DNA from: Phoronis australis
Taxonomy: Eukaryota; Phoronida; Phoronidae
Reading direction: 5' to 3'
Length of the DNA: 64,000 bases
Assembly: GCA_002633005.1 (NCBI GenBank)
Contig: NMRA01000017.1
Span: 660,901 to 724,900, forward strand
Under the pieces are notes generated by a model, which was not told the origin of the DNA, did no database searches, and saw only the letters and a program-made list of their open reading frames with translations. Position numbers and translations under genes: made by a program. This document shows, piece by piece, positions 1-11,500 of the stretch; within the stretch, counting starts at the first letter, position 1; the number at the start of each line of letters is the position of its first letter.

Positions 1-2436
1 GGTATGCCTCTAGTGGCAATTTTAGTATTTGCCTCTAGTGGCAATTTTAGTATTTTACATTGACCTCTGTATTTTCATAGGTCTTCAGGTGTATACTTTG
101 TGTTACTTCGTGACTATGAAGGAAAAGTTCCAAGTAGAAATTTGTTTCTGGCATTGTAATGCTGTGCTAATCTCGTATGTTGGTAAATTTGTTTTTAATT
201 CTATGTTTCTGTGGTGCTTTAAGCAACTGGTGTATAGGATGTGCTTGTATTATGAAGATTATTCACATTTTGCCCCTAGCCTATTGAGGAGACAATAACC
301 ATGCCTTTCCATTTTGCAAAGTACAACATACTACATATATGTCCTCTACTGGCCACTTTATGGTACCAATAAACAACCCTAGAAGGATACCGTATGCGGT
401 GCAATTGTGGGCGCATTTCAACGCTCTGTGTTGCTCTTGTTAGTTTTGCAGAGCATCACAGAAATCGAGTTGTGAAAAATGAAAAATTTCTGTGGTTATA
501 CGGAGCTCGTAGATGTTAGTGTTGGCTGAATACACCACTTCATTCTTATATCAGGCGACTTGCATGAAACTCAATCAATTACTTACAATAAATAAGTTTT
601 GTTTCATGAAATTCGTCTAATATATCTCACTCGTATCGAATAATTTAGTGACGCGCCTCATTTTTAGTATCTTGTGGAAATTTGACGAGTTTCGACTCGT
701 TGAGGAAGCGCTCAGAGGAACTTAAAACTCTAAGGACTGTTCTTAGTTATATGTACTGCAAATACCAAAACAGTTAGTACTTTAAAGTCTGTAGAAGTTA
801 GTACCCAGCGTGTATCTTAACTAAAGTTAACAGCACTGACCTCTGGTGACTAAAATCTGGAACTTGGGTTATAACAGTTGTTCTCTCAGTGTCAACGGTA
901 GCGATTAAGTAACAGTTATTACTGTGGAAAACTGGTTTAGTTGATGTGAATGCATCTCTAACGAGTGTCTGTTCTGAGGTGTCTCACTCCGTAGTTATTT
1001 CTTTCTTTAATGTTCAGTGTGTAAGGGACTTAGTTTTACTGCTTCAAACACATTTAGGGGTTATTGTTGGATAGGATAGGCTTCTTAAAGCTATTAGTTT
1101 TGACTAGGGCTGTAAAATGAAACTAAAGATAAAATTTTACTACGAATTGGCAGTTGTTGCGGTTGTCTGGTAAACATTCGTTGAAATGAAGCGCTGTGAC
1201 TTTACCATTTAAATATGCTTTAAATACTCTGCCATTTATTCTATGGGGCTCAGGTTTGTCAGGAGACCATGTGATTGTGACCATGGTGGTTCCAAGTTCG
1301 ATCCAATGTTGAGGTGAAGCTCAAACAAAAATTACTTTTCTCAATGGCTGAAATAAATTGAATAGTCAAGGACAGAAACTGGTAATTTTTAATGAATTTG
1401 GCTCTTCAAACTGAATTCTTCTTGAAAAATTAGTATAGAATTCTTCTTCCACGAAGGAACTACGTCAAAATTACAGCAACTTTTAGTCGATGCACATTCA
1501 CATTTATCAGTCATTTGGGTTTGGCCAAGACATGGGCATGAACTTTAAAGTTAGCACATAAGTAAACAAAGATGTATTGATCCGACGTTTTGGTTTATTC
1601 ACTATAAACCATTCTCAAGACGAAAGTTCACAGGTGCAGAACAGACTACAGGTACACATGGAAATGCAATGTGAGGGTACAGACCAGAGATCAACACGCC
1701 TTTGTTTATTCAAGTGCTAATTTTAAAGTCTGCTCACATTTACGTTTTCGTATTCATTTGGAGTTTGCCTTGCGATATCGGACAGAAGACTGAGCCTGGC
1801 GCACAACAAAAGAAAGATTGATATCTGAAGCGTGTTCAATAGAGTGAGCACCCGCTAGTGATTTGAGCGCCCTCGTCCTGAACAGCTGTGTTGACGTTAG
1901 CGCTCGTGAGCGCTCGCGAACAACCTCGAGAGCATGTTCGCTTAGATTTCCAAGATGGCATCCTGCGAAGGCTTCAAGTCTGCAACATATGAACCCATTA
2001 TGGTTCTGCAACATGAAAACTAACCTCAAAAGTTGACAGACTCATCCGAAAGTGCGACTTAAATTGTGGGTCGCTGTAGCGAGGACGGCAGTTTCCTCAA
2101 CGTAATTTTCAATTCTTGTTGTTCCAAAGCCTTCACGGTTGTTGTCTTGGGCTGCCGATATTAATATTGGCAAAGATTAATCATATTTATCGCTCAGTAC
2201 CTCATAGGAAGGACTGTTAGTGTTAAGCTCATTGGCTAAGACGTTCAACACAATCTGCTTCAGAATCGCCATACTGGATTGCACAGTGAGCGCTCACAGC
2301 TGTACACGCTAGCGGGCGCTCACTCTGTTGAACACGCTTCAGGCCTCTGAAAACTGGTGTCGTCTGGACTACAAACTAAACAAGAGTTGTACTGTGATCA
2401 CTGCTCTGCTTTATATGTTGTGTATTTACATTACAG
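1..2436. other. Gene-poor 5' flank or intron of p23
   Basis: I see no convincing coding exon here. Positions 1-56 hold two tandem copies of the CTCTAGTGGCAATTTTAGTATTT motif (shortened: CTCTAGTGGCAATTTT). This belongs to the dispersed CTAGTGGC family that recurs across the window. Imperfect inverted repeats lie at 1826-1857 and 2309-2341. The missing N-terminal exons of p23 should lie here or further left, but I could not find the expected beta-sandwich exons in any frame. Confidence 0.6.
1826..2341. repeat. Element bounded by 33-bp inverted repeats
   Basis: The segment 1826-1857 is the reverse complement of 2309-2341 with about two mismatches; the core is GTGTTCAATAGAGTGAGC on the left. The arms are about 450 bp apart, which suggests a small foldback or MITE-type element. 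No target-site duplication was identified and no transposase is encoded between the arms. Confidence 0.5.
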
Positions 2437-5400
2437 AAATCCAAGCAAAGTGTACAAGCACGTAACATAGTCATGGTGTTAATCAAAAAAGAAGAAGGTC
2501 CTTATTGGCCGAGGTTATTAAAAGACAAGGTCAAGGTGAAAGCCAGTGTTGTCATTTTTCTTGTGTTGACTATACTGGAGTGTTGAGTACTTGTGTATGG
2601 AAAGAGGCCTGGAAATGTTTCCAGCAGCACACACATATCTGTGTGGAGATATCAGATAGAGAAACATGGCTACAGGGAGAGTTTGGAGGAGTCGTGGCTC
2701 ACGTATTGTCTCTCATTTTGCAATTTGAAATTTTAATATATGTGATGTGTTCTGCTGTTGCACCATGCTTATGATGGATTTGGTGTATGCTGCTCCCTCT
2801 AGTGGCCTTTTTATTGTTACGTTTGTTCTAAATCACCCGCCACTGCTGTTTGATGGATCATGATAAAAGGTGGCAGGTGTGTTGCTGTTGAGCATCACCT
2901 ACATGCTTTACACATCCTACAGGCTTTATTCAGTTTATTAGTATAATTGCTACCTCTGGTGGGAATGTTTAAAATATTGGTCGCCCTTTGTACCTGCTAT
3001 ATGCAATGCACATGGTGGGCGCATATCATTGATGTGCGTTGCGCTTGTAAAATATCATAATGTCATAATGTATTCTTGTCCAATTGCATTCTACTTGTGC
3101 GTTAAAATTTTTAGTTTTGGTTTCTCTGGCAGACTGATCTTATTGCAGTCCAGTGTTGTTTGCTTTCAAGACATATGGAGCAATTGAAATTGGTTCAGAA
3201 TGGCAAAGCAGTTTGTGTACTGATATCATGCAGGGAGGATATTGGAATACTGTTGGATAATGAGACAGGCAATCTGAAGATGTCTGTTTTAGTACACTCA
3301 ATGATATTCCTTGTTGGAGTATGACTTTACTGTCTGTGTTTCTGTCATATGACCTACGTTCTCACCTCTACTGTTTGTGTTTCAGCAAGGTTGGTTAAAG
3401 ACCGACTTTAATAAGTGGAAGGACGAAGAGGAAAGTGACGAAGATCAAGGTAAAGAGGCAGACCTGGCCGAGGTGAGACAAGATGGAGTTGTCAGCGACA
3501 ACGTTACCAGACACTCGTGTCAACGAGCATTTAATCATTAGCTGGAATGTATCCAATCGCACGAGTCCCTGAATGACACGTAGGAATCATGTTCTTAGAT
3601 CTTGAATACATTATGCCCAGGAAGATACGTTGTGGCGAAAATAGCCGTTTTGGATTCGTTGCCCCACTACCGATCTATTTGCTATGTGAATACATTTAAC
3701 TCACAGTTTCTAATTCGTCAGGTCTATTCTGTTTTTTTTTCAGTGAAATTGTCGCTCTCACTCCAGAACATGTTCTGTCAGTTTTAATTTGGTACGCATG
3801 TACGATTTAACATTTGGTGCCTGCAGGTAGTTTTTTGCTTTGTCCTTTAGAATGAACAACCCAATTTAGTCTCTTTTGAATTCCAGTCCTATTACTCCAA
3901 AATTAAGATTCACGGTTTCAAATTTTCATGCTGTCTTGTAATTAAAGGTGTAAATTAACAGTCCCATCTTCAAACAAGCCACTGTTATCAATGGGAGAAT
4001 GGTTTAGTGTTAAATATGAGAAGTGGAAATTCAAATTACAGTGGAGGACAAAAAGACTCTTGGTGTTCCACTTAAGGTCACTGAAACAAATTCTGTGGAC
4101 TGATTTGTTTGTTAAGATTGTATCGGTGCATAGAAAAATGCTTAGAAAAATGCTCACCTTTTGCTCACTTTGTTATGTCATATATCATCAGTAGCTGATC
4201 AGGTTCATGAGAAACTTAAATTAATGCTCTATGTTTTTGCACAGTTCTCCAAAAGATTGTTTGTTAGTGTTACTTTAAAATGTTACACTTTCTCATGAGA
4301 GGCTGTCAAAAGATAAGACTTTCATGGCTTCACTAGCCTTGGCCTGTCACAGTGTTATGACCGTATTCAATCTTGGCTTGTCACAGTGTTATGACCGTAT
4401 TCAATCTTGGCCTGTCACAGTGTTATGACCGTATTCAATCTTGGCTTGTCACAGTGTTATGACCGTATTCAATCTTGGCTTGTCACAGTGTTATGACTGT
4501 ATTCAATCTTCTTCAGATGATGAGTAGGATGGGTCAGTTCAACCCTACAAGTGCGGCAGAGGATTTCGTAGCCAATGAAGACGAGCCAGACAGCGATGAC
4601 GATGGTAAGCTAACCACTGCAACACCATATTCACGGAGCTTCAATAATCTTAATAGCAAGATTGATGGACACACTACCCTAGTCAAGCTTGGGCTATGTA
4701 AATGATGCTTGGCTACCGTTTCCAAGTTTTTTGTACCCACTCTTTCTAGTTGCACACTATCCTCGCTTAACCTCTTTACTAATGTTGTTGACGTCCAAAT
4801 TTTAGTGCACTGGAACGTATCGCATGAAGTGCGTTGTCAGGTGTGAATAAGTCATGATCGACAGTCTGTAAAAATACACAATTTGCTTGGTGATGGAATT
4901 CATTTAAGATGGCCATCTCGAGTTACTTTACTGTCCAGCTCATTAGGAACACCTCGAGTATTTTCGTAGCCTAAACTTGTCCGTCTCTGGTGTCTTTGCG
5001 CTTGTGGTACGTTAATCTTAACTACAGAGGGATTTAGTCAAGAGATTGTTAAAGTCGTACATCTTCAACTTAGTAAATCTCAAAATTCACACGATGTCAC
5101 TCTAAATCCTTAGTCTACCTCCTCATATACTGTTGATTCTTGGCACATTTAAATGCATTCTCCATTGTGTGATTCACATGACTTGCTGTTGAGCTTCGCA
5201 CATGTGCAGATATTATATTTTCCATGTCAGAGGGATAATTTGAGGCTAATAGCAGTAAGTGACTTAAAAACTTAATGTATTCATTTGTCAAACCTCGTAT
5301 GTCTACATTGATATTGTTCATCACAGATAAAGCACACTCATATGGAAAATTTTTAATTGTTTGGGAGAAAAGAGCACCGTTCTTAAGAAACAAAATGTAG

Positions 5401-5642
5401 CATGTAAGAATTAAAGTGCAGTTGAATGGATACGAACTGGGTCAATGAGAACAGGAGTCTATTGACGAGAACAGTCATGTGGGTCGTGACGGAGGAAGGT
5501 CGTCTACCCAAATAGCGGGTGTCAACATTATTTTCAGATTTTCAAAAGATAAGTAAGCATATTTACATCTTGTTGAATAGTTATTTTTGTCCATAGCATG
5601 GTTGTTTTTCATATTTCAGATTTGCCAGACTTGGAAGCATAG
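2437..5642 (+). CDS. PTGES3: p23 / prostaglandin E synthase 3 (Hsp90 co-chaperone), 3' exons
   Basis: Four exons are joined by GT-AG introns with compatible phases: 2437-2535, 3386-3472, 4517-4604 and 5620-5642 (stop TAG 5640-5642). They encode about 100 C-terminal residues. Exon 1 carries the last CS-domain strands and the WPRL segment (EEGPYWPRLLKDKVK). Exon 2 gives GWLKTDFNKWKDEEESDED, matching the invariant p23 WL..DF..WKD..DDSDED stretch. Exon 3 gives MMSRMG followed by an acidic tail. Exon 4 ends DLPDLEA, like the C terminus of animal p23. In known p23 proteins the CS domain binds the Hsp90 N-domain and stabilises its ATP-bound client complex. The roughly 60 N-terminal residues are missing, so the model is 5'-partial. 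ABCF2 follows tail-to-tail. A possible polyadenylation signal, ATTAAA, lies at 5960-5965. Confidence 0.9.
4339..4508 (+). repeat. 34-bp minisatellite, 5 copies, ending at a p23 splice acceptor
   Basis: Five exactly spaced 34-bp units start at 4339, 4373, 4407, 4441 and 4475. Each carries TGTCACAGTGTTATGACCGT or a one-base variant. The last unit ends 8 bp before the exon beginning at 4517. The branch-point region and part of the pyrimidine tract of that acceptor therefore lie inside the array. Confidence 0.95.
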
Positions 5643-8526
5643 AAAGCAATATTTTCGATGAGCGTCGTCATTCCTTAACATTAGTCACCTAATGACCGTC
5701 ACAGGGCTGAATTGTATCCACATACGAAGAGGATGGTACGCCAGTGCCATGACATCAGTCAGCTATACCATCACCCGACACTCCCTTTCTCTGTTATGGT
5801 TGGTTTTACATTGCCAGCCAAGGACTGTTGTTATTGGTGAAGCATAAAATTTTGCTTGCAATTTTTCCTTTGCAATCTCTTTTACAATCAATTTCTTTAC
5901 ATTCTGTGGAATGTTTGGCATTAGTGTTTTTTTTAACTCATTATTGTAAGACTTGTAGGATTAAATTGTATAAATGTCCAAATTTGTTATGAAGTAAATG
6001 TTCCCAATGACTTGTGTTATTTCAGCATCTTTCACGTTATATTTTTAAAAAATATAACTGACGCCCAGCCCAGAAGTTTTAATTTATGTTTGACGGTAGC
6101 AATACTCCTTATCTACAGTACATTGTCACTTGCACATTCTAGACGTTTTTGTTGTCAAATTTTTCGAGTCGTCCAAGGAGGTTTGTAGATAAAGACCGTG
6201 TTGTTTCATGATGTCAAGTGAAGTAAGACATGAAATGTCAGACATTTTGGTAGTAGTTTGTTACGTGCCCACATCATGACAACCATTTTTCTCCACTGAA
6301 TGACGGGCATCAAACTGGTTCTCAAGATGGGGTAACGATGTCCCAACTGCTGCAGAAATTTCATCTTGCTCATAACTACTTTCGAAAAATGAGAACTCTC
6401 AATTCAACAAATTGCCCGCGAATATACCCAAACTTGATTGCCAAGCTGTGATGTGCTAACAGCGAAGGATACAAGTAATATTATTAAATATTGCTTAATG
6501 TAAGCCAGGAGATAAGTACAATGCATTCACTACTGCACCACAAACGGTATACTTCTATTGGGTGTTTATAAGTATCGTTTAGATGGTGCAGAGTATGTCA
6601 AACCCATCCAAAAATTGGAAAGCATCGTCTCCCGTATGGAAAACTGTTTGCTAGTTCTCATGAAAATCTGTTGAGCACCTCCAAACATTAGAGAGGCAAA
6701 CATTAGAGATGTAAACACGAGATAGGCAATAGGAGGGGAAGCTGTAGTCCCATTCGTCCATCTGTAATCAATTTAATAGTAAAGGCTCTTGCCAATTCCT
6801 CAAGGCGAGGAGGGTCAGTAGATGTCACAAGGGGGCACTACTGTAGTTGGAAACATCTGAAAATCCATGTAGATCATGTTCCTGTTAGGCCCACATCTGC
6901 CGATTTTCATGACTTGAGCAGTTTTGACGCATACAAAGACATGATTAGAAAATAAAAATGGCCATCACGTAGCACAGAATATGTTGAATCCATCCCAAAA
7001 TGGAAAAGTGCCATTTTCCTTATAATAGAAACTTGTTTGCCAAATTTGACAAAAAAACGTGAAGAACTCTGGAATATATAGAGCAAACCACAAAACTAGA
7101 ATTCTTACAACAGGACGTAGCAGTAATGAGAGCCATCCAAACGGAAGTCGTAGCCACATTCATAGGACAACACAAGCAAAATTTTACTACGATCCTCCAA
7201 AGAATTCAGGCAATCCAAAGTAAACGCAAAAAGATTAAAGTAACAGCCAGGAGCCGCCACAGCTGTTAGACAGAATCAAAATTAACGTCAGCCACGGTCT
7301 TCTCATCAGAAATAAATCTGTTAAGTTTTGAAGTGATCCTTAGGGCATTTTGCGAAAAAAGAGGCAGGAACCAAAACATAAACTCAAACAGACAACAATG
7401 GCCAATAGACACTGCAAAAATGCATAAACTCCATCCAAAACTGTACTGGTATTGTCTCTTAAAAATAAACCTATTTGAACTCGCAACAAAGGCAAACATA
7501 AAAAATACAGGAGACGGTGGGATTGGTCTGAATTTCGCCATGTTGGGACCTCCAAAAGAACACATCCGCCAAACTTCACAAAGATTCTACAAAGGCTGAA
7601 GGAGACACAGCAAAAGATGTAACCAAGGCGCTACAAAAGTAGTTTTACTTATCTGAAAATCTTTGTCAGCCACGGTCTTCTCAGAAAAACATTTAACAAT
7701 TTTCAAAATGATGCTTCATGTCGTTTGGCACACAGAGGCGGACGTCAAAAACAGAAAATGTCCACTAGGTGGTGCAAATTAAGTTGAATTCATCCGAAAA
7801 TACATGTAGGAATGAACGATCACCTCCTAAATTTCATGAAAATTCATCAACTCTAAACTTATAGAGGCAAATACAAAAATACATCTGTCCAACCTCATTA
7901 GAATCATGCAAGGGATTTCGGAGATACAGCAGTGGATCCACCTACAGAGACGACGGCAATATACACCCACATATGTACATGTGGGAGCATGAAAATATAA
8001 TTGAGTGGTCTTATATCCAAAGGATACCGCGAACTCAACTGGGACAATTTACTAAATAATCCCACTTGTAACTCCAGACCGAAACAGGGTAAAAGATAGG
8101 ACTGTCACGAGACCACCCTTGAAACTCCCATAATGCATAGCGACACAAACAGTACTTGCAATCACATAAATTTCTTAACATATACCATAAATAGAACTTG
8201 ACAAATTGTAAAACAACATCATTTTTTACGTAATAAATATATTTATCACACGTTGAGTATCCATTCCGCATCACAGATTTGATAAAACTGACATTTTGTT
8301 ATTTAAAACAAAACAAGATGCAAAACAGGCGGCGCTGTATTTTGGAACTTTGACTGGACAACATGGAAATTTATTGGGTCGATGTTCGTTTAAATTTGCC
8401 GAATGTCGGCAATAAAATATCGAATAAAACTCTGCGGAACATCAATAAATTTACCACAAAAGATAAAGTTCAAGTACATAGCCTTCAATGTGAATTTCTT
8501 GTCATAGGTCAACAGAACAATCGCAG
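5643..8526. other. Intergenic, tail-to-tail between p23 and ABCF2
   Basis: There are no coding exons. From about 6570 to 7960 the sequence is a run of degenerate repeats of the dispersed CTAGTGGC family in reverse orientation, recognisable by phrases such as CACTAGGTGGTGCAAATTAA near 7760 and repeated CATCC.AAA motifs. Short open frames here are by-products of the repeats. TTTATT at 8370-8375 is AATAAA on the minus strand and could be the ABCF2 polyadenylation signal. Confidence 0.6.
6570..7960 (-). repeat. Dispersed CTAGTGGC-family repeat block
   Basis: Several head-to-tail degenerate monomers are present. Each has a GGTGCAGAATATGT-like phrase followed by CATCC.AAAA, then a TTTGCCAAATTT-like phrase. 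The same phrases occur inverted at 59860-60330 and 26960-27410, and in this orientation at 18020-18660. No coding capacity is visible. Confidence 0.65.
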
Positions 8527-11500
8527 TTACTTGGCAGCCAGTTTGGCATTTTTTGCGTTTTCTTTCTTCACTAGTTTAGCAAGAGTCTCTTTATAGCTGA
8601 AGATATCACCTTTCCACGGTGTAACCGTCTGATTTTCGCACACCCAGATTTCTTCGGCAACCTAGAACAAATGAGATTGTATGAACAGTTTGATGAATAA
8701 CAAACAAATTTCATACTGAGTCTCAAACATGAAACACAGTGTAATGTGTTACTGATATCTGTTGGTACATCTGACATATCTGAATGGCCAACGACATGTC
8801 GAAAAAATAGTGACCAGTTTGAAAAAAGGTATCCCCATCATTAACGAAGTCTTTACAGCTATAAATTAAGCATCACTATTTAAGTGCATGTGCACTTAAG
8901 TTAGAGTAACTACAAACCTTGAGATGGATTATACAAGAGTACGAGACAAGTTATGTCTCCCTAACTTTAATTCAGAAGTGCCACCTGTATTTCTGACAGT
9001 CAAAACTTCAACTAGCCAAGATGAAGTTTCAGTAACTCTACCATTCACCAAACCCACCTCAGACATTTGAACTATGAATATCATGCCTGAAGCTGGGCCA
9101 ATGTGCCTATTTCCGAAAAAAATGCTTTATTAAAGAAGCAAGATGCTCCAGAGTTTCATACATGGGTGCAAGTCCCTATGTTTCATTGATGTGCGTGTGG
9201 CTATCCTTCAGCTACACACAAGTCGTGCTGCTTTCTGTGACTGTTGTTCTTCTATTGCACATTCCACAAGAATTCTGTACATTCAAATGAACACGCATCA
9301 ACATCTATGCTTTGTAACAAATAATTCCAGCTTCTATCGCATGTTTTTTTTCAAACGAATAAGGCATTTTTGAAGATTGGCATATATGTTTTGCATATAA
9401 GCTCTGTGTGTGCATCTGATAGCAGATACCAGCACAGCTTCACACACATCATCAAAATTTGCCTCAGTAATCTCCCATTCACTAGCGCTACCTGTGAGAT
9501 CAGTCTGAAGTCGTGGCTGACCAGAATAAGACCACCCACAAAGTCGTTGATAGCTATGGCCAGTGCGTCGATAGTCTCTATGTCCAAGTGATTAGTGGGC
9601 TCGTCCATCAACAACATGTGTGGAGACTGCCAGGCCAGCCAGGCGAAGATAATACGACAGCGTTGACCGTCTGATAGGTTCTTGATGGGACACACCTGTA
9701 ATGACGGCGACATACGTGGAGCAGACTAGGACAGACGTGGATTTATAATTACGCTAGGCCCTTGACACACACTTGTGGTGAGAAACCTCAACTCTAGCAA
9801 CAGAGCATTGTGGGTGCTTACACTCCAACCATAATCCAATACTCTCTAGCAACAGAGCATTGTGGGTGCTTACACTCCAACCATAATCCAATACTCTCTA
9901 GCAACAGAGCATTGTGGGCGCTTACACTCCAACCATAATCCAATACTCTCAAGTAGCTGCCAAATCGCTCTCAATGGCGGCTTTTTTGTAGGTTTGCGAA
10001 CTCCACTACAACTAACAAGCTCTTGCACTATAATTATGTAATCTCACCGAGCTTCCTAAACAATAATTGAACCTCAGCTAACAGCCTCATCAGTATAAGT
10101 GGCTTGGTAATAACATGCACCAAACTCACCCACAACTAATGCCCCTAATCTGCGCTTCACCACTCTTGAAATTTCAAAGAATTGCCTTTTTAAATCCCCA
10201 TGCTCGGCATAAGTGACACCTCAATTTATAGGAGAGTTCCTTAAAAGTGTTAGGCAAGGACAACGAGAACTTTAGCTCTCAAAACGTACCATATGCATCT
10301 TACTAAAATTTGAGAAACAAACCTTGCCATATTCGGGTGAAAAAAATACCCACTCTTAACTGAAGGAGTCCTGAAATGATTTTTTCGGTTCTTGCGCATT
10401 CTAATTTTATCATAGTTGTGAGCAAAAACGGCGAGGGCATTTGCGTGAGAAAATCGAATGTTTGGGTAACAACCTCTCAGGGCTGTTCCAGCAAAATCTG
10501 TGTGGGAGGGGGGGGGAAGGCAACTGAAATAAAAATTTATGGGTGGTTGTGTTTGATTTAAATTCAAAATGGCTGGTGGTCGTACTTCAAAAAAATTAAA
10601 ATTTACAGGTCGTTGTTGTTTCATTGGGCCATAAATGTTTGATGGTGGGTAATTTTAGTAAATTTTATAAACAATCCGCACAGAATCAAAAACTGAAACA
10701 AAAATGCAACTTGCAAAAAGCTCTGACTTTTTCACTCCCTCCGATCTCCTCATAACACCATTTAACCACAGGTGCTTGAATTTCTCGACGGCTAATAACC
10801 ATATATAAGAAACATATGTTTTCTTAGTAATGNNNNNNNNNNNNNNNNNNNNNNNNNNNNNNNNNNNNNNNNNNNNNNNNNNNNNNNNNNNNNNNNNNNN
10901 NNNNNNNNNNNNNNNNNNNNNNNNNNNNNNNNNNNNNNNNNNNNNNNNNNNNNNNNNNNNNNNNNNNNNNNNNNNNNNNNNNNNNNNNNNNNNNNNNNNN
11001 NNNNNNNNNNNNNNNNNNNNNNNNNNNNNNNNNNNNNNNNNNNNNNNNNNNNNNNNNNNNNNNNNNNNNNNNNNNNNNNNNNNNNNNNNNNNNNNNNNNN
11101 NNNNNNNNNNNNNNNNNNNNNNNNNNNNNNNNNNNNNNNNNNNNNNNNNNNNNNNNNNNNNNNNNNNNNNNNNNNNNNNNNNNNNNNNNNNNNNNNNNNN
11201 NNNNNNNNNNNNNNNNNNNNNNNNNNNNNNNNNNNNNNNNNNNNNNNNNNNNNNNNNNNNNNNNNNNNNNNNNNNNNNNNNNNNNNNNNNNNNNNNNNNN
11301 NNNNNNNNNNNNNNNNNTAAAAATATCTGTATTGCAAATGGCATAGAATGCATGGACCCCTGGACAAGGCAGCTTACCTGTTGCATACCCGTCAGACCGT
11401 ATCGTCCAATGATACGACGCATGTCTTCTCTCTCTTTCACATCTGGATACATCTTCATCATCCAATCAAGCGCCGTCATGTCCATGTCAAGAATTTCAGC

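Noticed and set aside
3386-3461. Shorter p23 exon ending at an internal GGTAAAG
   Set aside because: It would remove residues; the donor at 3473 gives exactly the spacing between SDED and MM seen in p23 proteins.
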